64,000 bases of DNA, from assembly GCA_963702075.1 (NCBI GenBank), contig OY969703.1:1054001-1118000 (forward strand). Reading direction: 5' to 3'. This DNA comes from VAYN01 sp963702075 (GTDB taxonomy: Bacteria > Actinomycetota > Thermoleophilia > Solirubrobacterales > 70-9). Made by a program: the position numbers and the translations under genes. This document shows, one piece after another, positions 16,482 through 23,218 of the stretch. Within the stretch, counting starts at the first letter, position 1. Every line of letters begins with the position of its first letter. The notes beneath the pieces are model-generated. The model was not told the origin of the DNA, did not search any database, and was given only the letters and a program-made list of their open reading frames with translations.

Positions 16482-16545
16482 TTAGTTGCATCAAGCAACT
16501 CACTTCGGGTAGGCTCACGACAGATCAGTTGCTTGATGCAACTAA
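16482..16545. promoter_or_regulatory. paired inverted operators with divergent promoter elements (HxlR-type)
   Basis: A 19-nt sequence at 16482-16500 recurs as its exact reverse complement at 16527-16545, 26 nt apart. Each copy is itself palindromic (AGTTGC - 5 nt - GCAACT). On the plus strand TTGCAT (16486-16491) and TAGGCT (16510-16515) are spaced 18 nt, so a -35 lies inside the first copy and the transcription start would fall near the second. The site lies between the HxlR gene and the small-protein/thioesterase operon. Confidence 0.7.
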
Positions 16546-16569
16546 CTAGAGCCAAACGGAGGGCAAACC

Positions 16570-16722
16570 ATGAGGCTGATCCCAAGACATAGGCACCAGC
16601 AGCGGCAGCGGAAGTCGCGGATCTCGATCACCCAAGAGGAGATCAGCGCCGATCTCCACTACCCGGCGAGCCCGCGCGAGCCGCAGCGGGCGACCGGCTA
16701 CCGGAGGATCGAGATCAGGTGA
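16570..16722 (+). CDS. 50-residue basic protein, first gene of the HxlR-controlled unit
   Basis: ATG 16570 follows a strong GGAGGG ribosome site (about 16558-16564) and opens a 50-codon frame ending at TGA 16720-16722. The N-terminal part is very basic (R-H-R-H-Q-Q-R-Q-R-K-S-R); the rest reads as an amphipathic stretch with Y-P-A-S-P-R-E-P. The stop overlaps the GTG start of the thioesterase gene by 4 nt, so the two are translationally coupled. No family is recognised. It may be a leader-type peptide or a small DNA- or RNA-binding protein. Confidence 0.6.
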   Translation: MRLIPRHRHQQRQRKSRISITQEEISADLHYPASPREPQRATGYRRIEIR

Positions 16723-17294
16723 GCGGCGACAACGTTGTTACCGCTCCAGAAGGCAGCGCCGCCGAGGTGGCCGAAGCCTTCGCCGCCTCCAGCCCCGAGA
16801 GCTCTCGCAGCCGCACCCTGGTCTGGCAGGACCCGGTGCCGACGGCGGCTGCGGGGGCGACGATGACCGGCATGGAGTACATGACCGCGGTCGTCACCGG
16901 CCAGTTGCCACCGCCACCGATCGCAGTGACGATGCGGCTGCGGCCGGTCGAATTGGAGGAGGGGAGGGTGGTCTTCGAGGGCGAACCCGGCGAGGAGCAC
17001 TACAACCCGATCGGCGTCGTCCACGGCGGCTACGCGGCGACCCTGCTCGACTCCGCTCTTGGTTGCGCCGTACACACGACGCTGCCGGCCGGCGTCGCCT
17101 ACACCTCGCTCGGCCTCGAGGCGAAGTACGTGCGGCCGATCAGCCGCGACACCGGCCGCGTCCTCTGTGAGGCGACCGTCCTCTATCGCGGCCGCAGGCA
17201 GGCGACGGCGGAGGCAACGCTGACCGAGGCGCGGAGCGGCAAGCTGCTCGCCCACGGCACCTCGACGCTGATGGTTCTCGACCCAGCCGCCTAG
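16719..17294 (+). CDS. PaaI-type hotdog-fold acyl-CoA thioesterase
   Basis: The 191-residue protein has a hotdog domain at about residues 45-185. The signature H-Y-N-P-I-G-V-V-H-G-G-Y-A-A-T-L-L-D carries the catalytic-region H-G-G helix found in PaaI/YigI-like thioesterases. The N-terminal 45 residues are Ala/Ser-rich and not conserved. It should hydrolyse an acyl- or aryl-CoA. GTG 16719 overlaps the preceding small gene by GTGA. Divergent HxlR control suggests induction by an aromatic or electrophilic compound, which is inference. Confidence 0.8.
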   Translation: MSGDNVVTAPEGSAAEVAEAFAASSPESSRSRTLVWQDPVPTAAAGATMTGMEYMTAVVTGQLPPPPIAVTMRLRPVELEEGRVVFEGEPGEEHYNPIGVVHGGYAATLLDSALGCAVHTTLPAGVAYTSLGLEAKYVRPISRDTGRVLCEATVLYRGRRQATAEATLTEARSGKLLAHGTSTLMVLDPAA

Positions 17295-18721
17295 GAGGCG
17301 TGATGACGCGCGATCTCGACCAGCAGCCGCACGCCGAAGCCACTGGCGTCCTTGCCGGTGTACTCGCGGCCGACGTCCCAGGCGGTGCCGGCTATGTCCA
17401 CGTGCGCCCAGGGCGTCTCGCCGACGAACTCCTCGAGGAAGGAGCCGGCGGTGATCGTCCCCGCCTTGCGCGCCATGGCGAGGTTGGAAAGGTCGGCGAC
17501 CGTCCCCTTCATCAGCTCCTTGAACTCGGGGTGGAGCGGCAGGCGCCAGGTCAGCTCGCCGCTCTCCTCGCCGGCGCGGACGACCTCGGCGGCGAGCGCG
17601 TCGTCGTTGGAGATCACCGCGGCGTAAGTGCTCCCGAGGGCGATGACGACGGCGCCGGTGAGCGTTGCCAGGTCGACGATCCGCTCGGCCCCCTGCTCGA
17701 CCGCGTAGGCGAGCGCGTCGGCGAGGATCAGCCGTCCCTCGGCGTCGGTGTTGTTGACCTCGACCGTCTTGCCGTTGTACTGGGTGATCACGTCACCCGG
17801 CTTGATCGCGCTGCCGGAAGGCATGTTCTCGGTCGAGGGGACGACGGCGAGGAGGTCGAGCGGCAGCCCCAGCTCGGCAACAGCCGCGACCGCCTCCAGC
17901 ACCGCGGCGCCACCGGACATATCCATCTTCATCTCCTGCATGCCGGCCCCGGGCTTGAGCGAGATGCCGCCGGTGTCGAAGGTGACGCCCTTGCCGACGA
18001 AGCCGAGGGTCGGGCCGGAGCCGCCGCCGCTGTAGCGGAGGACGATCAGCTTCGGCTCCTGCGGGCCACCCTGGCTGACCGCGAGCAGGCCGCCCATGCC
18101 CTTCGCCTCCAGCTCGGCGCGGCCGAGAACCTCGACGCTGAGGGCGTCGGAGCCGGCGGCGATCTCCTCGGCCCGCTCGGCGAGGTCGGTGGGGGTGGCG
18201 AAGTTGGCGGGGGTGCTCTGCAGATCGCGGGCGCGGTTCTGGGCCTCGGCGGCGATGCGGGCTTGCTCGGCGGTCTCGGTCAGCTCGGCCGGCCCGAGAA
18301 GCGTCAGCGAATCCAGCCGTGGCGAGTCCTCACCGTCGCCGGACTTGAAGCGATCGAAGCGGTAGGCGGCGAGGATCGTGCCGGTGACCAGGGCGTCGGC
18401 GGCGACCTCGGGATCGAGGCCGTCCGGCAGCGGCCAGGCGACCGACGTCGCCTCCAGCCCTCTCGCCTCTTTTGCGACTACCGCGGCGACGACGCGCAGC
18501 TTCTCGGCGTCGAGGTCGTCGCCCTTGCCGAGCCCGACTACGAGCACCGGCGGGAAGCCGTCCGGTCGCAGCAGCGTGAGCTTCTTGAAGTCGCTCTTGG
18601 CGGTGTCGGCCCCGGCGGTATCCGCCACGCCGGCAGGCAGCGCGCCACCCTCGAACAGCCCCACGACGAGGAGATCGGCCTCCGCCTCGGCCAGCCCGAC
18701 CTGCTTTACCTCGACCTTCAT
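17291..18721 (-). CDS. pepA: leucyl aminopeptidase (M17 family)
   Basis: The 476-residue M17 enzyme carries the family signature N-T-D-A-E-G-R-L-I-L-A-D and the upstream metal/substrate segment V-T-F-D-T-G-G-I-S-L-K-P. The N-terminal macro-like domain (residues 1 to about 160) is diverged, as usual. It removes N-terminal amino acids using two divalent metal ions and forms a cytosolic hexamer. The start is ATG 18721. It is convergent with the thioesterase gene (4-nt overlap of ends) and divergent from the thiolase gene. Confidence 0.93.
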   Translation of the reverse strand: MKVEVKQVGLAEAEADLLVVGLFEGGALPAGVADTAGADTAKSDFKKLTLLRPDGFPPVLVVGLGKGDDLDAEKLRVVAAVVAKEARGLEATSVAWPLPDGLDPEVAADALVTGTILAAYRFDRFKSGDGEDSPRLDSLTLLGPAELTETAEQARIAAEAQNRARDLQSTPANFATPTDLAERAEEIAAGSDALSVEVLGRAELEAKGMGGLLAVSQGGPQEPKLIVLRYSGGGSGPTLGFVGKGVTFDTGGISLKPGAGMQEMKMDMSGGAAVLEAVAAVAELGLPLDLLAVVPSTENMPSGSAIKPGDVITQYNGKTVEVNNTDAEGRLILADALAYAVEQGAERIVDLATLTGAVVIALGSTYAAVISNDDALAAEVVRAGEESGELTWRLPLHPEFKELMKGTVADLSNLAMARKAGTITAGSFLEEFVGETPWAHVDIAGTAWDVGREYTGKDASGFGVRLLVEIARHHAS

Positions 18722-18814
18722 CGGCTCGCGAGTCTATGCCCTGTCGGTATCGTCATTCGCCGGACCTGGCGGACAGGGGCCAGGCCTAACGAACTTGGAA
18801 AGGAAAGGCAGTAG

Positions 18815-19999
18815 ATGCCCAGCTCAGTGATTCTCGGAACCGCGCGGACCCCAGTAGGCAAGATGGGTGGCGCCCTCTCGTCCGTCGATGCGACCGATCT
18901 CGGGGGCACCGCGATCGAGGGCGCCCTGGAGCGCTCCACCGTCGGCGCCGAGCAGATCCAACAGGTCATCTTCGGACAGGTTCTGCAGGCCGGCCAGGGG
19001 CAGATCCCCTCGCGTCAGGCCCAGATCAAGGGCGGGATCCCGAAAGAGGTCCCCTCGGAGACGATCAACAAGGTCTGCGCCTCGGGCATGCGCACGCTCG
19101 GCCTCGCCGACCAGGCGATTCGTGCCGGCGACCTCGACATCGCCGTCACCGGCGGCATGGAGTCGATGAGCCAGGCTCCCTGGCTGCTGCCGAACGCCCG
19201 CTTCGGCTTCCGTATGGGCGACGTCAAGGCGCTCGACGCGATGACCCACGATGGGCTGACCAACGCCTTCACCGGCAAGCAGATGATCAACGAGGCGAGC
19301 GAGGTCTCCAACGAGATGGAGATCACCCGCGTCGACATGGACCGCTTCGCCGAGCGCTCCCAGCACCTCGCCGGCGAGGCGATCGACGCCGGTCGCGTCG
19401 CCGAGGAGATCGTCCCGATGACGGTCAAGTCGCGCAAGGGCGAGACCGTCGTCGAGGTGGACGAGGGCCCGCGTCCGGAGACCACGCTGGAGACCCTCGC
19501 CAAGCTGAAGGCGGTCGGGGGCGAGGGGGCGACCCACACCGCCGGCAACGCCCCGGGGGTCAACGACGGCGCCGGGGCGGTCGTCGTCGCCTCCGAGGAG
19601 TGGGCCGAGAAGGAAGGCAAGACCCCGCTCGCCAAGGTTCTCTCCTACGGCACCGTCGCCGACGACTTCGCCTACCTGGCGCGGACGCCGGGCAACGCGG
19701 CGCTGAAAGCGCTCGAGAAGATCGGCAAGAGCCCTGAGGACGTCGACCTCTGGGAGATCAACGAGGCCTTCGCCTCGGTCGCGATCGGCTCGATGCGGAT
19801 CCTCGGGATCAGTGAGGAGAACGTCAACGTCAACGGCGGTGCGATTGCCTTCGGCCACCCGATCGGCGCCTCCGGCGCCCGCCTCGTCGGCGCCCTCGTC
19901 CACGAGCTGCGCCGCCGCGGCGGCGGCCTCGGCGTCGCCGCGATCTGCTCCGGCGGCGGGCAGGGCGACGCGATCGTCCTCGAGGTAACCGGGGGCTGA
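18815..19999 (+). CDS. acetyl-CoA C-acyltransferase (thiolase)
   Basis: The 394-residue thiolase has its acyl-accepting Cys at C88 in I-N-K-V-C-A-S-G-M, the N-E-A-F active-site loop, G-H-P-I-G-A-S-G, and the second catalytic Cys in C-S-G-G-G-Q-G. It performs reversible Claisen condensation or thiolysis of acetoacetyl- or 3-ketoacyl-CoA. An AAGGAAAGG ribosome site precedes ATG 18815. It heads a co-directional run with a HAD phosphatase, a B12-binding mutase subunit, EtfBA and ETF-QO, consistent with fatty- or branched-acid breakdown. Chain-length preference cannot be read. Confidence 0.92.
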   Translation: MPSSVILGTARTPVGKMGGALSSVDATDLGGTAIEGALERSTVGAEQIQQVIFGQVLQAGQGQIPSRQAQIKGGIPKEVPSETINKVCASGMRTLGLADQAIRAGDLDIAVTGGMESMSQAPWLLPNARFGFRMGDVKALDAMTHDGLTNAFTGKQMINEASEVSNEMEITRVDMDRFAERSQHLAGEAIDAGRVAEEIVPMTVKSRKGETVVEVDEGPRPETTLETLAKLKAVGGEGATHTAGNAPGVNDGAGAVVVASEEWAEKEGKTPLAKVLSYGTVADDFAYLARTPGNAALKALEKIGKSPEDVDLWEINEAFASVAIGSMRILGISEENVNVNGGAIAFGHPIGASGARLVGALVHELRRRGGGLGVAAICSGGGQGDAIVLEVTGG

Positions 20000-20001
20000 C
20001 C

Positions 20002-20814
20002 TTGAGCGAGCAGCCCGCGAGCGAACCCTCGCCGCGGGCTGCCGCTTTCTTCGATCTGGACAAGACCCTGATGGCGGGGTCGAGCGGGATGCAGTTCGCC
20101 CGCATCGCCGCCAAGCAGGGGATCGTCGGCAAACGCCAGCTCGCCAGCTGGGGCTTCGAGCACTTCCGCTACCGCCTGCGCGGCACCACCGACAAACGCA
20201 CCGCCGAGGTGTTGAAGGTGGCGCGGGAGCTGATCGCCGGCGTGCCGGCTAAGTCGATCGACCGGATGGGACCGGAAGTGATGGCGGCGATCCTGCCGCG
20301 CGTCTTCCCCCAGATGCTGGAGGAGGTCTACGCCCACCAGGACGCCGGCCGGCCGACCTTCATCGTCAGCGCCGCCGGCAACGGCGTCGTCGAGCAGCTG
20401 GCCCATGTACTGGGGATGGACGGCGGCATCGGCACTCGCTATGAGGTCGACACCGAGGGGAACTTCACCGGCCGCCTCGACGGTCCCTTTGTCTACGGCG
20501 CCGGCAAGGTGACGGCGATGGAGGAATTCGCCGCCGCCCACGCGATCGAGCTGGCCGACTCCTACGCTTACTCAGATTCGCTCTCAGACCTGCCGATGCT
20601 GCGCGCTGTCGGCAACCCGGTCGCCGTCAACCCCGATCCGCCGCTGGCCCAGATCGCCCGCGCCGAGGGCTGGCAGGTGATGCGCTTCGAGCGCCTCGGC
20701 CGCCGCCTCGTCGCCCTTGCGGTCACCCTCCTTGCCACCGTCGCCGGCTTCGGCGTTTCGCGAGTTGCCGCCCGCCGCCGCGTTCCGCCGCCGCGGCGGC
20801 TGCGCCCCCGCTAG
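20002..20814 (+). CDS. HAD-IB family phosphatase (SerB-like) with C-terminal membrane segment
   Basis: The 270-residue HAD hydrolase has motif I F-F-D-L-D-K-T-L near residue 16, motif II I-V-S-A-A, and motif IV S-Y-A-Y-S-D-S-L-S-D-L-P-M-L. This matches HAD-IB enzymes of the SerB/CicA type. A hydrophobic segment near residues 235-253 followed by a strongly basic Pro/Arg tail suggests a C-terminal membrane anchor. It starts at TTG 20002, 2 nt after the thiolase stop, so coupling is likely. Relatives act on phosphoserine or lysophosphatidic acid; the substrate here is unknown. Confidence 0.85.
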   Translation: MSEQPASEPSPRAAAFFDLDKTLMAGSSGMQFARIAAKQGIVGKRQLASWGFEHFRYRLRGTTDKRTAEVLKVARELIAGVPAKSIDRMGPEVMAAILPRVFPQMLEEVYAHQDAGRPTFIVSAAGNGVVEQLAHVLGMDGGIGTRYEVDTEGNFTGRLDGPFVYGAGKVTAMEEFAAAHAIELADSYAYSDSLSDLPMLRAVGNPVAVNPDPPLAQIARAEGWQVMRFERLGRRLVALAVTLLATVAGFGVSRVAARRRVPPPRRLRPR

Positions 20815-20825
20815 GGTTCGGCGCG

Positions 20826-21248
20826 ATGGAGGCAGCAACCGCCCGTAAGATCCGCGTCGTCGTCGCCAAGCCCGGCTTGGACGGACACGACCGCGGCGCC
20901 AAGATCATCGCTCGCGCTCTGCGCGACGCCGGCATGGAGGTCATCTACACCGGCCTGCACCAGACGCCGGAGCAGATCGCCGAGACGGTTATCCAAGAGG
21001 ACGCCGACGCGGTCGGCCTCTCGATCCTCTCCGGCGCCCACATGACGCTGGTCCCGAAAGTGGTCGAGCTGCTGCAGGCGCAAGGGGTGGACGACGTGCT
21101 GGTCACGGTCGGCGGCACGATCCCCGCCGACGACATTCCCGAGCTCAAGAGCCTGGGAGTTGCCGAGGTCTTCACCCCCGGCTCCGGAACCGACGACATC
21201 GTCGATTTCATCCGCGAGCGGGCCAGCGCTCGCCACGCCGAAGGCTGA
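20826..21248 (+). CDS. cobalamin-binding domain protein (methylmalonyl-CoA mutase small/C-terminal subunit)
   Basis: The 140-residue free-standing B12-binding domain opens with K-P-G-L-D-G-H-D-R-G-A, giving the D-x-H-x-x-G cobalt-ligand motif. It also has L-S-I-L-S-G-A-H and V-G-G-T-I-P, the other cofactor-contact loops of acyl-CoA mutases. It would pair with a separate catalytic subunit to isomerise methylmalonyl- or isobutyryl-CoA-type substrates; that subunit is not in the window. TAGGGT at 20812-20817 ends 8 nt before the ATG with no ribosome site, pointing to a leaderless transcript. Confidence 0.9.
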   Translation: MEAATARKIRVVVAKPGLDGHDRGAKIIARALRDAGMEVIYTGLHQTPEQIAETVIQEDADAVGLSILSGAHMTLVPKVVELLQAQGVDDVLVTVGGTIPADDIPELKSLGVAEVFTPGSGTDDIVDFIRERASARHAEG

Positions 21249-21319
21249 GTGCCTAGGCGCCGCAGGCGCTTATCCGTGACATCTGACACGGATTGGTGCA
21301 TAGGTCTGTCCGATCCGGG

Positions 21320-21346
21320 TATGATCCTGATTGACTCGTCAGTCAA
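21320..21346 (+). promoter_or_regulatory. promoter -10 and TetR-type operator upstream of etfB
   Basis: TATGAT (21320-21325) is close to the -10 consensus, and TTGACT-CGTC-AGTCAA (21331-21346) is a perfect 6-bp palindrome directly downstream, over the expected transcription start. The palindrome is of the TGACT-N4-AGTCA type bound by several TetR-family fatty-acid regulators. Repression of etfBA/ETF-QO without inducer is the likely meaning. Confidence 0.55.
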
Positions 21347-21411
21347 CCGCTGCGACGCGTTAAGATCGCGCCCCGCGAAGACCTGAGAATCATCCCCAAG
21401 GAGGCTTAGTT

Positions 21412-22203
21412 TTGAAGATCTGCGTCCTGGTCAAGGAGGTACCGGACGCCGCCGTTCAGAAGCGCATCGATCCGAACACGATGCGGCTGGACCGTGGCGG
21501 CGAGAAAAATCTCAACCCCTTCGACACGCATGCCCTCGAGGCGGCGATGCAGATCAAGGAGGGTGGCGCGATCCCGGTCGAGGAGGTCGTTGCAGTGACG
21601 ATGGGGCCGAGCTCCGCCGTCCGCGCTCTGCACAAGGCCGTCGCGCTCGGCGCCGACCGCTCGGTGCACCTCGCCGACAACGCGCTGTCGGGCTCCGACG
21701 TCTGCGCGACCGGCTATGCGCTGGCCAAGGTGCTCGAGTCGGAGAGTCCCGACCTGGTCCTGCTGGGCCAGCAGTCCGACGACGGCGAGTGCTACACGAT
21801 CGGCGCAGTCGTCGCAGACCATCTGAAGATGCCGTCGCTGACCCAGGTGATCCAGATCGACGTCACCGACGGCAAGCTCCGCTGCGAGCGCCAGGCCGAG
21901 TACGGCTACGACACGGTCGAGGTCGAGTTGCCGGCCGTGATCAGCGTCGGCGACGCGATCAACGAGCCGCGCTACCCGAGCCTGAAAGCGATCATGGGCG
22001 CGAAAAAGAAACCGCTCGACTCGAAGGCGACCGGCGACGTCGGCATCGAAGCCGGCCAGGTCGGCGAGGGCGGTTCGAAGACCAAAGTGCTCGGCCTGAA
22101 CCCGCCGCCGGCCAAGGAAGCGGGCGAGATCATCGAGGACGAGGACACCAACGAGACGGTCGAAAAGATCGTCGCCTGGCTCGACGAGAGGAAGCTGATC
22201 TAA
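21412..22203 (+). CDS. etfB: electron transfer flavoprotein, beta subunit
   Basis: The 263-residue EtfB/FixA protein starts K-I-C-V-L-V-K-E-V-P-D and contains the conserved segment L-L-G-Q-Q-S-D-D-G-E-C-Y near residue 120, plus the family signature around L-P-A-V-I-S-V-G-D-A-I-N-E-P-R-Y-P-S. It binds AMP and pairs with EtfA to collect electrons from acyl-CoA dehydrogenases. TTG 21412 is the start, 7 nt after AAGGAGG. Its stop is adjacent to the etfA ATG. Confidence 0.95.
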   Translation: MKICVLVKEVPDAAVQKRIDPNTMRLDRGGEKNLNPFDTHALEAAMQIKEGGAIPVEEVVAVTMGPSSAVRALHKAVALGADRSVHLADNALSGSDVCATGYALAKVLESESPDLVLLGQQSDDGECYTIGAVVADHLKMPSLTQVIQIDVTDGKLRCERQAEYGYDTVEVELPAVISVGDAINEPRYPSLKAIMGAKKKPLDSKATGDVGIEAGQVGEGGSKTKVLGLNPPPAKEAGEIIEDEDTNETVEKIVAWLDERKLI

Positions 22204-23178
22204 ATGGCAGGGATCCTGGTTTACGCCCTCCACGACGACGAGGGCAACTTCAACAAGAACTCGCTCGGGGCGATCTCCGAGGCCGCCAAGCTGGCCGGCG
22301 AAGTCGGCGGCGAGGCTGCCGCGCTGGTCGTCGGCGACATCGCCGACGACGCCTGCGCTTCGCTCGGCAACTACGGCGCCGCCAAGGTCTATCGGGCCAA
22401 GAGCGTGCCCGAGGGCCTGGCCCAGCCGATCGTCGACGCGATGGCAAAGGTCATTCAGGACGAGGGCATCTCCTACGCGCTGTTCGGCGGCGGCCTGCTC
22501 GGCTTCGAGATCGGCGCCGGCCTCACCGCCCGGCTCAACGCCGGCGTGACGATGGAGGTCACCGCGGTCAAAGTCCAGGACGGGAAGCTGGTCGTCGAGC
22601 GGCCGATCCTGCAGGACTCCGAGATCGCCGACGTCGGCTACGTCTCCGAGCCCGGCATCATCATCGGCCGCCTCAACGCCTTCGACCTCAACGAGAGCGG
22701 CGGCAGCGCCGCGGTCGTCGACGTCGACGTCGAGCTCTCCGAGTGGTCGAGCAAGGCGAAGCTGGTCCAGCGCGGCGAGCAGCGCGGTGCCGACGTCAAC
22801 ATCGAGGACGCCGACATCCTCGTCGGCGGAGGCCGCGGCCTCGGGGCCAAAGAGGGCTTCGAGCTCTGCGAGCAGCTGGCTGACTCGATGGGCGGCGCCG
22901 TCGCCGCGACCCGTGCGGTGGTCGATGCCGGCTGGTACCCCTACGCGGCCCAGATCGGCCAGACCGGGAAGACGGTGGCGCCGAAGCTGTACCTCGCCGC
23001 CGGCGTCTCCGGGGCGATCCAGCACAAGGTCGGGATGCAGAACTCGGAGAACATCCTCGCGATCAACAAGGACCCGAACGCGCCGATCTTCGAGTTCTCC
23101 GACCTCGGCGTGGTGGGTGACCTGCACAAGATCGTCCCCAAGCTGACCGAGGCGATCAAAGCCAAGAAGGGCGGCTGA
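22204..23178 (+). CDS. etfA: electron transfer flavoprotein, alpha subunit
   Basis: The 324-residue EtfA/FixB protein has the C-terminal FAD-binding domain with G-Q-T-G-K-T-V-A-P-K-L-Y, G-V-S-G-A-I-Q-H, and N-K-D-P-N-A-P-I-F. These are the family hallmarks. With EtfB it forms the soluble FAD carrier that delivers electrons to the ETF-QO encoded 40 nt downstream. It starts immediately after the etfB stop, so the two are co-translated. Confidence 0.95.
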   Translation: MAGILVYALHDDEGNFNKNSLGAISEAAKLAGEVGGEAAALVVGDIADDACASLGNYGAAKVYRAKSVPEGLAQPIVDAMAKVIQDEGISYALFGGGLLGFEIGAGLTARLNAGVTMEVTAVKVQDGKLVVERPILQDSEIADVGYVSEPGIIIGRLNAFDLNESGGSAAVVDVDVELSEWSSKAKLVQRGEQRGADVNIEDADILVGGGRGLGAKEGFELCEQLADSMGGAVAATRAVVDAGWYPYAAQIGQTGKTVAPKLYLAAGVSGAIQHKVGMQNSENILAINKDPNAPIFEFSDLGVVGDLHKIVPKLTEAIKAKKGG

Positions 23179-23218
23179 GCTTCGGCTCAGTCGTCTCCTC
23201 GTAAAGGAGCCCATCCAC

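Noticed and set aside
4641..16545. Shared TTGATGCA between the palindrome at 4641 and the HxlR operators
   Set aside because: Only 8 nt match and the arrangements differ, so I treat it as chance.
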